Assembly (NCBI GenBank): GCA_002083555.1
Contig: MSXN01000023.1
Coordinates: forward strand, 1-14,410
DNA: 14,410 bases
Direction: 5' to 3'
Source: Nitrospira sp. ST-bin5
Lineage (GTDB): Bacteria; Nitrospirota; Nitrospiria; Nitrospirales; Nitrospiraceae
Within the stretch, counting starts at the first letter, position 1; each line of letters opens with the position of its first letter. Both the position numbers and the translations under genes were made by a program. Below are positions 1 through 7,414 of the stretch, in pieces. Below the pieces are notes generated by a model. The model was not told where the DNA came from and ran no database searches. It saw only the letters and a program-made list of their open reading frames with translations.

Positions 1-35
1 GCTGGTCGCAGGTTCGAGTCCTGCCCGGGGAGCCA
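1..35 (+). tRNA. 3' part of a tRNA, probably tRNA-Asn (5' end outside window)
   Basis: Only the 3' third is present. The T arm is visible as GCAGG-TTCGAGT-CCTGC (8-24), followed by the acceptor strand CCGGGGA, discriminator G and an encoded CCA at 33-35. The matching 5' acceptor strand would be TCCCCGG. A U1-A72 pair with discriminator G and this ending is typical of bacterial tRNA-Asn. The anticodon lies outside the window, so the identity is inferred from the acceptor end only. That it is a tRNA is secure. Confidence 0.85.
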
Positions 36-41
36 AAATAT

Positions 42-79
42 AAAGAGGGCTGACGGCACAATGCCGTCAGCCCTCTTTT
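42..79 (+). terminator. Strong intrinsic terminator after the tRNA, possibly bidirectional
   Basis: Bases 44-58 are the exact reverse complement of 62-76 with a three-base CAA loop. Adding flanking A-T pairs gives a stem of about 17 bp (42-78). The stem is GC-rich and ends in TTTT on the plus strand. The minus strand carries AAA on the other side, so read from the right it also ends in a short U run. It can therefore end the tRNA transcript and also the leftward aldolase-family gene, whose stop codon is only 20 bases away. Confidence 0.85.
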
Positions 80-98
80 CATATCACCTATCGTTCGT

Positions 99-746
99 TT
101 AAGCCGCCAGGCTCGACGACCGTTGATTAAACGCCCGCGCGGCAACCCCGCTTTTCAGCACGATCTCGCAAATATGATCCAGCCGCTCGATATGTTCATA
201 GGCCGACCATGGATCCGCCGCCACGGCGCAGACTCCGTGATTTGCCTGCCCAACAATGTCGAATTCGAGAGCCCCATCTTTCGTGAGTCCAAAACATTCC
301 GCCGTGGCATCTGCCAGATCGCGAGAAAGCGCCGGGAGGGCTGGAACGGTCATACCGACTCGGGTATAGCGCGAGATCTCGGGAAACTCAGCGCTCATGG
401 CCTGTAAGTCCACTCCCGCATAGATCGCCGCGACAATGTGGGTCGCATGCACGTGGACCACCGTCCGCGTCTTCTTGGAGTCCCGTTGCAGGTTCCAATG
501 CATCCAGAGCTCGCCGGACGGTTGCTGTCCATCCCGAACTTTGGGGATCAGTTGATTCGTCACCGGATCGCTTATAATCTCCAGTCGAACCACGTGCTCC
601 GGATGCACAATCGTCTTTCGCCATCCGGAAGGCGTGATATAGAGATACTTGCCCTCGCGTTTCCGCAAGCTGATATTGCCATCTCTGGTCGTAATCCACC
701 CTCGCTCGTACACTCGCCGCATAACGTCGCCCATGGCTGTCAACAT
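99..746 (-). CDS. Class II aldolase/adducin-family protein
   Basis: A 215-residue protein of the class II aldolase/adducin fold, a family of Zn-dependent sugar-phosphate aldolases, epimerases and dehydratases acting in the cytoplasm. Visible family marks: GNIS phosphate-loop motif at residues 23-26, SGE with the likely catalytic Glu79, the zinc-binding HVH pair His98/His100, and a third candidate zinc ligand, His170, in NHG. Length fits the family (about 200-220). The frame stays open to 824, but I place the start at 746 because AAGGAGG sits five bases upstream and the N-terminus then matches the usual family start. Candidate activities include fuculose-phosphate aldolase, ribulose-phosphate epimerase or methylthioribulose-phosphate dehydratase; the sequence alone does not decide. 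It has no operon partner here and diverges from the hydrolase gene at 881. Confidence 0.88.
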   Translation of the reverse strand: MLTAMGDVMRRVYERGWITTRDGNISLRKREGKYLYITPSGWRKTIVHPEHVVRLEIISDPVTNQLIPKVRDGQQPSGELWMHWNLQRDSKKTRTVVHVHATHIVAAIYAGVDLQAMSAEFPEISRYTRVGMTVPALPALSRDLADATAECFGLTKDGALEFDIVGQANHGVCAVAADPWSAYEHIERLDHICEIVLKSGVAARAFNQRSSSLAA

Positions 747-751
747 GTCTG

Positions 752-758
752 CCTCCTT
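752..758 (-). promoter_or_regulatory. Ribosome binding site that fixes the aldolase-family start
   Basis: The minus strand reads AAGGAGG, five bases before ATG 746. This near-perfect Shine-Dalgarno sequence supports the internal start rather than the upstream ATG at 824. Confidence 0.75.
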
Positions 759-866
759 ATACGAACTCCCAAGTCCCGTTATCGGTCGCTGAGCGTCCCC
801 GCTTAAGGGGCAATCGCAAGTCACATCTGGAGAACTTTCAGTCTACGCTCCAGGGCAAATATTGTT

Positions 867-872
867 TATGAT
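867..872 (+). promoter_or_regulatory. Possible -10 element (TATGAT) for the hydrolase gene
   Basis: TATGAT matches the -10 consensus at five of six bases and ends eight bases before the hydrolase ATG. Transcription would begin at about 879-881, giving a leaderless or nearly leaderless message, which fits the absence of a Shine-Dalgarno sequence. No convincing -35 is seen 16-18 bases upstream, so this is a weak call. Confidence 0.25.
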
Positions 873-880
873 GTAATGAG

Positions 881-1864
881 ATGAATCACACAGACCACTT
901 TGCTCCGCCAGCCATACTCCGAAATGCGCATCTCATGACCCTGGCGCCACGGTACTGGCCACGAGATCTCTCCCTGAGGCAAATTCCTCAGCGCGAACGC
1001 CTCTTTACCACTGAACCGAAAACGCAGCTCCTCGGATTCTGCCACTGGCAGCCACGTTCCTTCGAATCCCCCACACTCATTCTTGTTCATGGACTGGAGG
1101 GCTGCGCAGACTCCCATTACATGCGTGGGATAGCCGTAAAAGCCTACCGACGGGGATTCAATGTCGTGCGGCTGAACCAACGCACCTGCGGCGGCACCGA
1201 GCACCTTACGCCAACCCTCTATAACAGCGGACTGAGCAGTGATTATCGCGAGATCGTCAAAGAACTGGCGATGGTGGACGGCCTAACGCGCATCTGGCTG
1301 GTAGGCTATTCGATGGGTGGCAATCTGGTGCTGAAGGCGGCCGGTGAAATGGGAGGAGCGATACCAGCCTTCGCAGGAGCCGTCGCGGTATGCCCGAACA
1401 TCGATCCGACCCAATGCGTAGCGGCTCTGGAGCAACCACGCAACTGGATCTATCACCACCACTTCCTGTCACAGCTCAAAGCACGCATGAAACGGAAGGC
1501 CGGGCTCTTTCCGGAGAAGTGGGACCTGCGTGCAATGGGTTCGATGAAGACCATCAGCCAGTTCGACGACTACTTCACGGCCCGCGACGGAGGCTATCGG
1601 GACGGAGCCGATTACTACGACCGCGCAGGAGCCCGTCATGTGCTCGGCAGGATTGCGGTCCCGACCTTGATCATCACGGCCCAAGACGATCCGTTCATTC
1701 CCTATTCGTTATTTGCTCAACCCGAACTCATCGGGAATCAATCCATCTCGCTTCTGGCTCCTCGCTATGGCGGTCATTGCGGATTCTTCAGCCTGAGCCA
1801 AAACGGGGAAGACTCCTACTGGGCGGAAAACAGAATTGTCGAGTTTGCGACTCGCGCGCGGTAG
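881..1864 (+). CDS. Alpha/beta hydrolase, YheT family
   Basis: A 327-residue alpha/beta-hydrolase fold protein resembling the YheT/EMB8 group of putative esterases. The N-terminal F-x-PP-x-LRN-x-H pattern typical of this group is at residues 7-17. The oxyanion-side HGLEG is at 70-74, the nucleophile elbow GYSMGG at 142-147 (Ser144), the acid in AQDDP at 267-271, and the catalytic His299 in GGHCGF. The triad is therefore complete. An in-frame TGA at 869 leaves ATG 881 as the only reasonable start; no Shine-Dalgarno sequence precedes it. No signal peptide is evident, so it is probably cytoplasmic. The physiological substrate is unknown, as for most of this group. It ends 48 bases from the convergent membrane-protein gene, with no clear terminator between them. 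Confidence 0.88.
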   Translation: MNHTDHFAPPAILRNAHLMTLAPRYWPRDLSLRQIPQRERLFTTEPKTQLLGFCHWQPRSFESPTLILVHGLEGCADSHYMRGIAVKAYRRGFNVVRLNQRTCGGTEHLTPTLYNSGLSSDYREIVKELAMVDGLTRIWLVGYSMGGNLVLKAAGEMGGAIPAFAGAVAVCPNIDPTQCVAALEQPRNWIYHHHFLSQLKARMKRKAGLFPEKWDLRAMGSMKTISQFDDYFTARDGGYRDGADYYDRAGARHVLGRIAVPTLIITAQDDPFIPYSLFAQPELIGNQSISLLAPRYGGHCGFFSLSQNGEDSYWAENRIVEFATRAR

Positions 1865-1912
1865 CCGTCGTCGCGGCCCCAACCAAGAAGCCGCCACTGG
1901 AACTCAAATCGG

Positions 1913-2371
1913 CTAGGCGACTTTCTTCAGGCGCCGGGAAGCAGTCGCAGCGACAAGCGGGGCACAGGTTCTGACCCAGGTCAGAATGAGCCATGCAATG
2001 GCAGCCACAATACCCACGATAAACACCCAGTTATAGATTCCCTTTGCGAATTTATTCAGAAATGGCCCCCCCACCAGCAACAGGACACCATAAGCCAGAA
2101 TCACCGTGACTAGCGTCGTGACCGGAAGAATCAAGGCCCGATAGGGCGAGAGCCATTTCCACTCCTCGGGAGGATCGGCCGCCAACTGGCGCGCCCCAAG
2201 CCAGGCGAGGGCAATAGTGCAACCATACCCGAGGAACTGGACCAGATCGGAAGCAGCTAACTTCCCCACGGCCGTTTCACGAAACAGCGGAACTTGCCCG
2301 AGAATCAGGGCGAACGCGCACGAAAGCATCATCGCCACACCATATTGCATCATCCACGTCCGTGCCTTCAT
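1913..2371 (-). CDS. Small membrane protein, four predicted helices, function unknown
   Basis: A 152-residue protein that I do not recognise. Four hydrophobic segments are visible at about residues 9-26, 42-62, 78-101 and 112-133, followed by a short basic tail (SRRLKK). No catalytic or metal-binding motif is apparent. The start at 2371 is chosen because AGGAGG lies six bases upstream; the frame is open to 2422 but that start has no ribosome binding site. It lies 122 bases downstream of pafA on the same strand with no clear terminator between them. It could therefore be read by run-through from the proteasome operon, although the gap is longer than most gaps inside that operon. Confidence 0.7.
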   Translation of the reverse strand: MKARTWMMQYGVAMMLSCAFALILGQVPLFRETAVGKLAASDLVQFLGYGCTIALAWLGARQLAADPPEEWKWLSPYRALILPVTTLVTVILAYGVLLLVGGPFLNKFAKGIYNWVFIVGIVAAIAWLILTWVRTCAPLVAATASRRLKKVA

Positions 2372-2377
2372 CGTAGA

Positions 2378-2383
2378 CCTCCT
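2378..2383 (-). promoter_or_regulatory. Ribosome binding site deciding the membrane-protein start
   Basis: A perfect AGGAGG on the minus strand, six bases before ATG 2371, favours this start over the upstream in-frame codon at 2422. Confidence 0.7.
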
Positions 2384-2493
2384 GCTGGTCGCGGGAAGAA
2401 TCACCCGTGCCGTGACAAGCATATCATTCCGCCATCGATTTCATAGAATCAACGTGTTATGCGCGCACGCGGTGAGCCTGAATCACAGTCCGG

Positions 2494-3978
2494 TCAGATG
2501 GATTGGAGATAGGTGCGAACGTCCTGGACATAGGTTTTGAAGGGGTCGGGCATGGGAAACGGGGTACGCCCGTTGATCTGGAAAATGGACCAATTGATGA
2601 CATAGGCCGGGAAGAATCCCTGGTCCTGAGTCTGGTCATCAATGGCCTCAGGTGGACCCGCCGCTAGGATATGGCGAACCAGCTCTCCCCGGCCGAAAGC
2701 GCGCGTGTTGCGTGGAGGATGTTCCATCGCCAGCGCAATCGCCTTGTCCGTCGTCATGCGAGGCACCCGCCCCTCTTCGAGCAGCCCGAAATAGAGACCA
2801 CGGTCCGCGTGCAGATTATGATATTCAAGATCGAGACTCTTGAGTGCCGGATCCTGCCATTCCAGCTGTTCGGCCTCGCGAAAGGATTCAAGCAGCCACA
2901 ATTTGGAGGCCCAGTCGATCCGGCCGACCAGCTTGGCATAGTCGCCGCGCAAATCCGTCAGGACCGATTCCCACTGGTCCAACACCCAGTCCGTTTCCTC
3001 ATCCTGCCCGGCGTAGGCCTCTCGTGCCGCCGCGAGAAATTGCTCTTGAATATCGATCGCCGAGATTGTCTTGCCCGACTGCAACCGCACGATCCACTGG
3101 CGCTCTTGATCCTGCGAGATCTCTTGCAGCGTTTCGACCGGCTCGTCGAGCTCCACGCCGGCCGGCGCCTTTCCCTCTTCGATCAGCTGCAACACCAGTC
3201 CCGTCGTGCCCATTTTGAGCGCCGTGGCCACTTCGGCCATGTTGGAATCGCCGAGAAGCAGGTGAATGCGCCGGTATTGATTGGGATCCGCCAACGGCTC
3301 GTCCCGCGTGTTCACGATTGCGCGGTTCTGCTGCACCCACTCGAAGAAATCGTTCACGATATGATCGGCCCGCTGCGAAATCTGGAACGGCATCAAGGTC
3401 TGTGAGGACCGTTGCCGAAGCGCCCCACGCGGCACGATCAGGCGATCCACCTGAATCCAGGCATCCTGCGGATTCGCCGCGCCGATACGGCCGGAGCCGG
3501 TGAAAATCTGTCTGGTGACCAGAAAGGTCACGAGAGGACTCAACCCCCTCCGACTGAAGGGAAACCGGCGAGTGACCAGATAGTTCTCGTGCGATCCAAA
3601 AGTCGCGTCCGTTTCATGATCGATATTGTTCTTGATGAGCGAAATGGTCTCGCCGAACCCCAAGGCCTCAATCGCCTCCTGCAGCAGCTGATCGCCCGCC
3701 CGATCGACCGCGACCAGATCCACGAGCGACTGGCATTCCGGCGAGGCATATTCCAGATGGCCCATGTCGAGATACATCCGTCCGGCATTGGTGAGAAAGC
3801 CCCCGTTCCCGGGAGGTTCATCATGCCCGCGATGGTGCAGGTCGAGCACTCCTCGGTGCTGAACCTGGAACAGATAGTCCCGGATCTGGTGGGCAAACCA
3901 TGTCGGGGAGTGATCGGGCCGATCCTGATTGACAAGAAGTCCGTACTCCGTTTCAAGCCCGAATATCCGGTTCAACAT
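2494..3978 (-). CDS. pafA: PafA, Pup/UBact--protein ligase
   Basis: A 494-residue carboxylate-amine ligase of the glutamine-synthetase-like PafA/Dop family. It uses ATP to activate the C-terminal glutamate of the small modifier and joins it to target lysines. Visible motifs: GLETEYG at 7-13 with nucleotide/Mg-binding glutamates, MYLDMGHLEYASPEC at about 68-82 with candidate catalytic Asp71, a KNN...GSHENYLV block at 116-135, NTRDEPLAD at 223-231, and LLGDSNM at 241-247. It is assigned as PafA rather than Dop because the stretch between the first two motifs is about 30 residues shorter than in the paralogue at 5886-7412, and because the C-terminus matches PafA. One difference from actinobacterial PafA is HLEY in place of the usual SHPEY. 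The start is one base after the prcA stop, with no strong ribosome binding site, suggesting translational coupling. Confidence 0.93.
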   Translation of the reverse strand: MLNRIFGLETEYGLLVNQDRPDHSPTWFAHQIRDYLFQVQHRGVLDLHHRGHDEPPGNGGFLTNAGRMYLDMGHLEYASPECQSLVDLVAVDRAGDQLLQEAIEALGFGETISLIKNNIDHETDATFGSHENYLVTRRFPFSRRGLSPLVTFLVTRQIFTGSGRIGAANPQDAWIQVDRLIVPRGALRQRSSQTLMPFQISQRADHIVNDFFEWVQQNRAIVNTRDEPLADPNQYRRIHLLLGDSNMAEVATALKMGTTGLVLQLIEEGKAPAGVELDEPVETLQEISQDQERQWIVRLQSGKTISAIDIQEQFLAAAREAYAGQDEETDWVLDQWESVLTDLRGDYAKLVGRIDWASKLWLLESFREAEQLEWQDPALKSLDLEYHNLHADRGLYFGLLEEGRVPRMTTDKAIALAMEHPPRNTRAFGRGELVRHILAAGPPEAIDDQTQDQGFFPAYVINWSIFQINGRTPFPMPDPFKTYVQDVRTYLQSI

Positions 3979-3979
3979 A

Positions 3980-4804
3980 TTAGCGATTCACAACGGACTG
4001 ATAGTCGCCGGGAAGCAGCCGGGAAAGCTCGGCCGGCTTCAGCGCACGATATTTGGATGAACCGACCTGCTGCCGCTCCAGAACCGCGCATTCCAGCGTC
4101 TTCTCCGCCAGCACCTCACGGAGATGCGCGAGCAGTGCGGCCTGATCGGGAATCGATGAGACCGTCTCGCGACCGGACTCGGCCGCTCCTTCAGCCGTCG
4201 CCTCGGCCGAATCCTGTTGGTGCGCAAGCGATCCGATCGCCCAGGTGCGCAATGCCAGCAACAAGCCCTGTTCAAGCGTGCAGGGAGACGGTTTCTGAGC
4301 CTTCAGATACTCCTGCATCCGCGCCTGCGCCTGCTTCGTCGCAGCCAGTACAGCGTACTCCTTGAGCTCTTCGAACGTCCCGTCATAGTTGATTGTGAGC
4401 AGCGTATCTCTCTCCGGTTTCTGGCCCAACTCGGCCAGCAGAATCCTGACGATGAACGGCGCCTTATAGACTTCTTCGAAGGCCTGCTTGATGACCGGAG
4501 CTATTCCGTATTTCACCAGCCGCGAGCCCGTGACATCCGATGGGGATCGGTTGAACCCTTCCGTATGCGCCATCTCCAACAGGCTGAACCGGAGTTTTTC
4601 CAGATCTGCCGGATGCCCCATGCCTCCGAGCGCAATCCGGTCGTAAATTTCATAGAGCTTCGACGTCCCTTTGCTGACCGTCGTCAGGAGCAGCCCCCCG
4701 TCGTAGCCCAGGGCCACCACCGGACTCCCCTGCCTGAACTGCTCGTCCAGATAGGTCCGTCGATTGCCGACCGCTTCCACCCACCGATAGGGTTCTTCAT
4801 ACAT
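3980..4804 (-). CDS. prcA: Proteasome alpha subunit
   Basis: A 274-residue alpha-type 20S proteasome subunit. It forms the outer gating rings and lacks the N-terminal catalytic threonine. The core resembles actinobacterial PrcA: SPVVALGYDGGLLL (27-40), a KLYEIYDRI block (49-57), the SDVTG region (89-93) and a TINYDGT strand (137-143). ATG 4804 is chosen over the longer frame (4825) because AAGGTGG lies six bases upstream. The gene overlaps the end of prcB by eight bases, so alpha and beta translation is coupled. It is about 26 residues longer than the M. tuberculosis protein. The extra length is largely an Ala/Glu/Ser-rich stretch at about 194-216 followed by a helical-looking segment. Confidence 0.92.
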   Translation of the reverse strand: MYEEPYRWVEAVGNRRTYLDEQFRQGSPVVALGYDGGLLLTTVSKGTSKLYEIYDRIALGGMGHPADLEKLRFSLLEMAHTEGFNRSPSDVTGSRLVKYGIAPVIKQAFEEVYKAPFIVRILLAELGQKPERDTLLTINYDGTFEELKEYAVLAATKQAQARMQEYLKAQKPSPCTLEQGLLLALRTWAIGSLAHQQDSAEATAEGAAESGRETVSSIPDQAALLAHLREVLAEKTLECAVLERQQVGSSKYRALKPAELSRLLPGDYQSVVNR

Positions 4805-5570
4805 GGCGCACCACCTTGGATTCAAAGAGCGGTTTCAATCGGTCATCAGGAACTACCCGCACTCCATCTTGCGTAATCAATTTGATAATCGGATAGAGGC
4901 TGGACTCGCGATTGACGCCGCCCGTGGCCGAATCAAACTCGGCGGCACTGGTTAAGAGCCGCAATGCTTGCACGGTCGCCTCTTCCTCCGTCATCACAGC
5001 CAGGGGACGCTCACCCCAGGTATTCACATAATGCAGAATACCGCGGATCGTCGGCGACCCGGAACCTGACACCGCATATTCGACCCCTTCAAACTCGGCC
5101 CCGAGAATGTCGTAGAAGAATATCTTGGCCGCGCCCTGCTCGAAGTCATAGCCGGCAAACACCGGCACCACGGCGCCGGTTCCCGCCAAGGCCGCAGCCA
5201 CATTTTCCTTCAAGAGTTTCGATACCGCACGCAGCTTCCCCTCGAAGCTCAACTCCTGAAGCTGGGTCCGCCGGTAGTACTTGAACGAGTGCTCCAGGAT
5301 CCGCACCATCTCATAGGCCGTAGCCGGAACCCCCGCGATGGCCATCACGCTGTGGCGATCGATTTCGAGGACCTTGTCCGTCCGGTCGTACATCACCATA
5401 TTGCCGGCCGTCGCCCGCCGATCACCGGCGACGAGGACACCGTCCCGATACTTGAACGCAAGAATCGTCGTCGCGCTCGGCAGATCCACTCCCGATCCGG
5501 CAGCCGTCGGCTGACCGAATTGATAGCCCTGCTCCTTCAACAGCTGAAAAAAGTCTCCCTGCATCCCCAT
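4797..5570 (-). CDS. prcB: Proteasome beta subunit (catalytic)
   Basis: A 257-residue beta-type 20S proteasome subunit, an N-terminal-nucleophile protease forming the inner rings. A propeptide of about 33 residues precedes the conserved TTI, so Thr34 becomes the catalytic residue after self-cleavage. Relative to Thr34 as residue 1, the expected Asp17 (Asp50, in AGDRRAT) and Lys33 (Lys66) are both present, so the active site looks intact. GSGSPT at about 169-174 and the SATGG block near residue 214 also match the family. ATG 5570 has GGAAGG eight bases upstream. A second ATG two codons later is possible but has a poorer site. It follows the UBact gene after 124 bases that hold a long palindrome. 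Confidence 0.95.
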   Translation of the reverse strand: MGMQGDFFQLLKEQGYQFGQPTAAGSGVDLPSATTILAFKYRDGVLVAGDRRATAGNMVMYDRTDKVLEIDRHSVMAIAGVPATAYEMVRILEHSFKYYRRTQLQELSFEGKLRAVSKLLKENVAAALAGTGAVVPVFAGYDFEQGAAKIFFYDILGAEFEGVEYAVSGSGSPTIRGILHYVNTWGERPLAVMTEEEATVQALRLLTSAAEFDSATGGVNRESSLYPIIKLITQDGVRVVPDDRLKPLFESKVVRHV

Positions 5571-5597
5571 CTTTCTTACCTTCCCCCTTCTCTTCTA

Positions 5598-5694
5598 GGA
5601 TGGCTGCCGTAGCCGGGGTTTCCGGCGCGCATCGAACGAGGGCCTTCTGAGGCCGCGCGTTCGGCGAGCAAAAACCTCGGCTCGGCGGCCATCC
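5598..5694 (-). repeat. 97-base imperfect palindrome between the UBact and prcB genes
   Basis: The element starts at the base after the UBact stop codon and ends 27 bases before the prcB start. Outer arms GGATGGC (5598-5604) and GCCATCC (5688-5694) pair exactly. Further pairs are 5606-5609 with 5683-5686, 5611-5615 with 5678-5682 (5610 bulged), 5617-5621 with 5672-5676, CGAACG 5633-5638 with CGTTCG 5658-5663, and GGCC 5641-5644 with GGCC 5651-5654 around a TTCTGA loop. Neither strand has a U run after it, so it is not a simple intrinsic terminator. It may be an mRNA processing or stability hairpin, or a small REP- or MITE-like insertion. I saw no second copy in this window. Confidence 0.75.
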
Positions 5695-5889
5695 TTATTC
5701 CCCCGTCCGCTGCCGGTACCGCTCGGCCTGCTTCGGATCGACTTTCTTCATCCGCTTCATCAAACTGTCTTTGTCGGGAGATCCGGTATCGGGCCGCCGC
5801 GGCCCGCCGCCCTCTTCCGACGGGCTCGGCGCCTTCGGCATCGGATCGACCGGTCCCTCCCGTCGCTCAGGCATCATCTGGTAGATCAT
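5695..5889 (-). CDS. Pup-like protein modifier (UBact type)
   Basis: A 64-residue, strongly polar protein with no hydrophobic core, matching the disordered Pup/UBact modifiers that mark proteins for the bacterial proteasome. The N-terminal half is rich in Pro, Gly and Glu. The C-terminal part (about 41-60) could form the charged helix that binds the Mpa coiled coil. It ends in RQRTGE, in place of the actinobacterial GGQ/GGE ending, and resembles UBact of Gram-negative proteasome-bearing bacteria. Because the last residue is already Glu, no deamidation is needed before ligation. Lysines at 19, 40, 45, 48, 49 and 53 could in principle be self-modified. The start ATG overlaps the Dop stop in an ATGA, with AAAGGA a few bases upstream. 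Position between Dop and prcB is the classical place for Pup. Confidence 0.92.
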   Translation of the reverse strand: MIYQMMPERREGPVDPMPKAPSPSEEGGGPRRPDTGSPDKDSLMKRMKKVDPKQAERYRQRTGE

Positions 5890-7412
5890 GACTGTGATTC
5901 CTTTCTTATACTCCAGGCAGCTACGGCCTCGGCCGGAGACCCCGCCTGCTCAAAAATCTCGGCACAGGCCCGCACCTCGATCGGATCGAACAGGTCGCCC
6001 ATCTCCAAGTTCTTCCCCTTCAATCCGTCCGAGAACTGAATACGCTCCCACTGCATCGACTTGATCTGATCGGGAAACCGCCGCACGCAGAGCCCGCGCA
6101 ACCCGCCACGGGTATCGTGAGGGCCGGCCAACAGGGCCTGCTCAATGTCGGTCTCCGTGGTCATGCGCCAGGCCTTGCCTTCGGCTTCCAGACCGAGATA
6201 CAGCCCGCGGTCGGCATTCACATTGTGATACTCGAGATCCAGACTCGCCAGCCAGGGATCATCCCAACCGATTCGCTCTTCCCGTACAAAGGTCTCCAGC
6301 AACCATAGCTTCGTCACCCAATCGAGCTTGCCGACCAATTGACTGTGATCCTGTGCGAGCAAGCGCAGCGTCTCACCCCATTCGTGCAACACCCAGTCCG
6401 TTTCAGCATCGGTTCCGGCCAGCATGCGTCGCGCCGCCGTATAATACTGTTCCTGAATATCGACTCCCGAAAGAGACGGCCCCTGCTGCTGACGCACCGT
6501 GGATTTAAGGTCGGGATCCCGCGAAATCTGCTTCACCGCCGAAACCGGATCGGCCAGTTCAATCGCAGGCGCGGCCCCCCGATCGATCAACTCGAGCACC
6601 AATTGGGTCGTGCCCACCTTCAACGCCGTCGCATACTCACACATGTTCGCATCGCCGATGATCAGATGCAGCCGCCGATACTTCTCCCGATCGGCGTGCG
6701 GCTCATCCCTGGTATTGAGAATGGGCCGGTTGTGCATCGTATCGACGCTCAGATCCGTTTCCATGAAATCCGCCCGCTGTGAGAGCTGATACTCTCCCGG
6801 AACGAATCCGCTCTCCTGTGCCTCGATGCCGACTTTTCCTGCACCGGCAATCACCTGGCGACTGACCAGGAACGGTAACATGCCTGCGACCAGTTGCGGG
6901 AAGGGAATCGAGCGGGACACGAGATAGTTGTCGTGGCAGCCATAGCTATGGCCGTGTAGGTCGGTATTGTTCTTATAGAGCTGCACGTGCGGACCACCAA
7001 GCGTTCGATTTCTCCGTTCAGCCGCGCGTTGCACCACCCGCTCGCCGGCCCGGTCGTGCGCGAGCAGATCGCGCAAGGTCCGGCATTCCGGAGTCGAATA
7101 TTCCGGGTGCGTATGGTCGTTGTAGAAGCGGGCGCCGTTCGGCAACACCAGATCGCTTTTCATCTCATGAAATGAAAAGGGCCGGTGCGCATCGATCTTG
7201 GCAAAATCATCCTCTTCCTTATCCTGCTGGAGCCCGGACACCCGAAACCCCCGGGCATCATCGTGCGGATCTTCACCGCCATAGTCCCAGCGCCGTTCGA
7301 ACGACGCCGTCAGATGCGCCCGCACCAGCTCCATGGACTCGACGACCGGATCCACCTCATCGAGATCCTCGCGCGTAATCCCGTACTCTGTTTCGATCCC
7401 GTAGAGTCGCAT
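5886..7412 (-). CDS. dop: Dop, depupylase / Pup (UBact) deamidase-family protein
   Basis: A 508-residue paralogue of PafA that hydrolyses the isopeptide bond between modifier and target, and in other species also deamidates Pup-Gln. Evidence for Dop: GIETEYG at 5-11, the Dop-specific long insertion with RWDY...DARGF at about 41-56, NGARFYNDHTHPEYSTPEC at 92-110 with candidate nucleophile Asp99, KNNTDLHGHSYGCHDNYL at 147-164, and NTRDEPHAD at 233-241. Length is close to the 505 residues of M. tuberculosis Dop. The frame is open upstream to 7517 inside mpa, but homologues begin at the equivalent of MRLYGIETEYG, so I use ATG 7412, two bases after the mpa stop. No clear ribosome binding site is seen, suggesting translation coupled to mpa. 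Since the modifier here ends in Glu, its likely role is removal and recycling. Confidence 0.93.
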   Translation of the reverse strand: MRLYGIETEYGITREDLDEVDPVVESMELVRAHLTASFERRWDYGGEDPHDDARGFRVSGLQQDKEEDDFAKIDAHRPFSFHEMKSDLVLPNGARFYNDHTHPEYSTPECRTLRDLLAHDRAGERVVQRAAERRNRTLGGPHVQLYKNNTDLHGHSYGCHDNYLVSRSIPFPQLVAGMLPFLVSRQVIAGAGKVGIEAQESGFVPGEYQLSQRADFMETDLSVDTMHNRPILNTRDEPHADREKYRRLHLIIGDANMCEYATALKVGTTQLVLELIDRGAAPAIELADPVSAVKQISRDPDLKSTVRQQQGPSLSGVDIQEQYYTAARRMLAGTDAETDWVLHEWGETLRLLAQDHSQLVGKLDWVTKLWLLETFVREERIGWDDPWLASLDLEYHNVNADRGLYLGLEAEGKAWRMTTETDIEQALLAGPHDTRGGLRGLCVRRFPDQIKSMQWERIQFSDGLKGKNLEMGDLFDPIEVRACAEIFEQAGSPAEAVAAWSIRKESQS

Positions 7413-7414
7413 TA

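Noticed and set aside
1..78. tRNA 3' end as an integration site for a mobile element
   Set aside because: No integrase, repeat of the tRNA end or phage-like gene is present in the window.
1390..1974. Plus-strand 194-codon frame overlapping the hydrolase gene
   Set aside because: It lies in another frame of a gene with an intact catalytic triad, and its product is low-complexity Arg/Ser/Pro-rich.
2423..2493. Terminator after pafA
   Set aside because: Only a short CGCG repeat is visible, without a U run, so transcription may continue into the membrane-protein gene.
2671..4365. Long plus-strand open frames opposite pafA and prcA (for example 3412-4365)
   Set aside because: Their translations are rich in Arg and Pro with no family signature, and they are antisense to genes with clear motifs. 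They are GC-driven shadows.
5571..5694. A small extra gene between the UBact and prcB genes
   Set aside because: No frame with a start, ribosome site and sensible composition was found; the space is explained by the palindrome.
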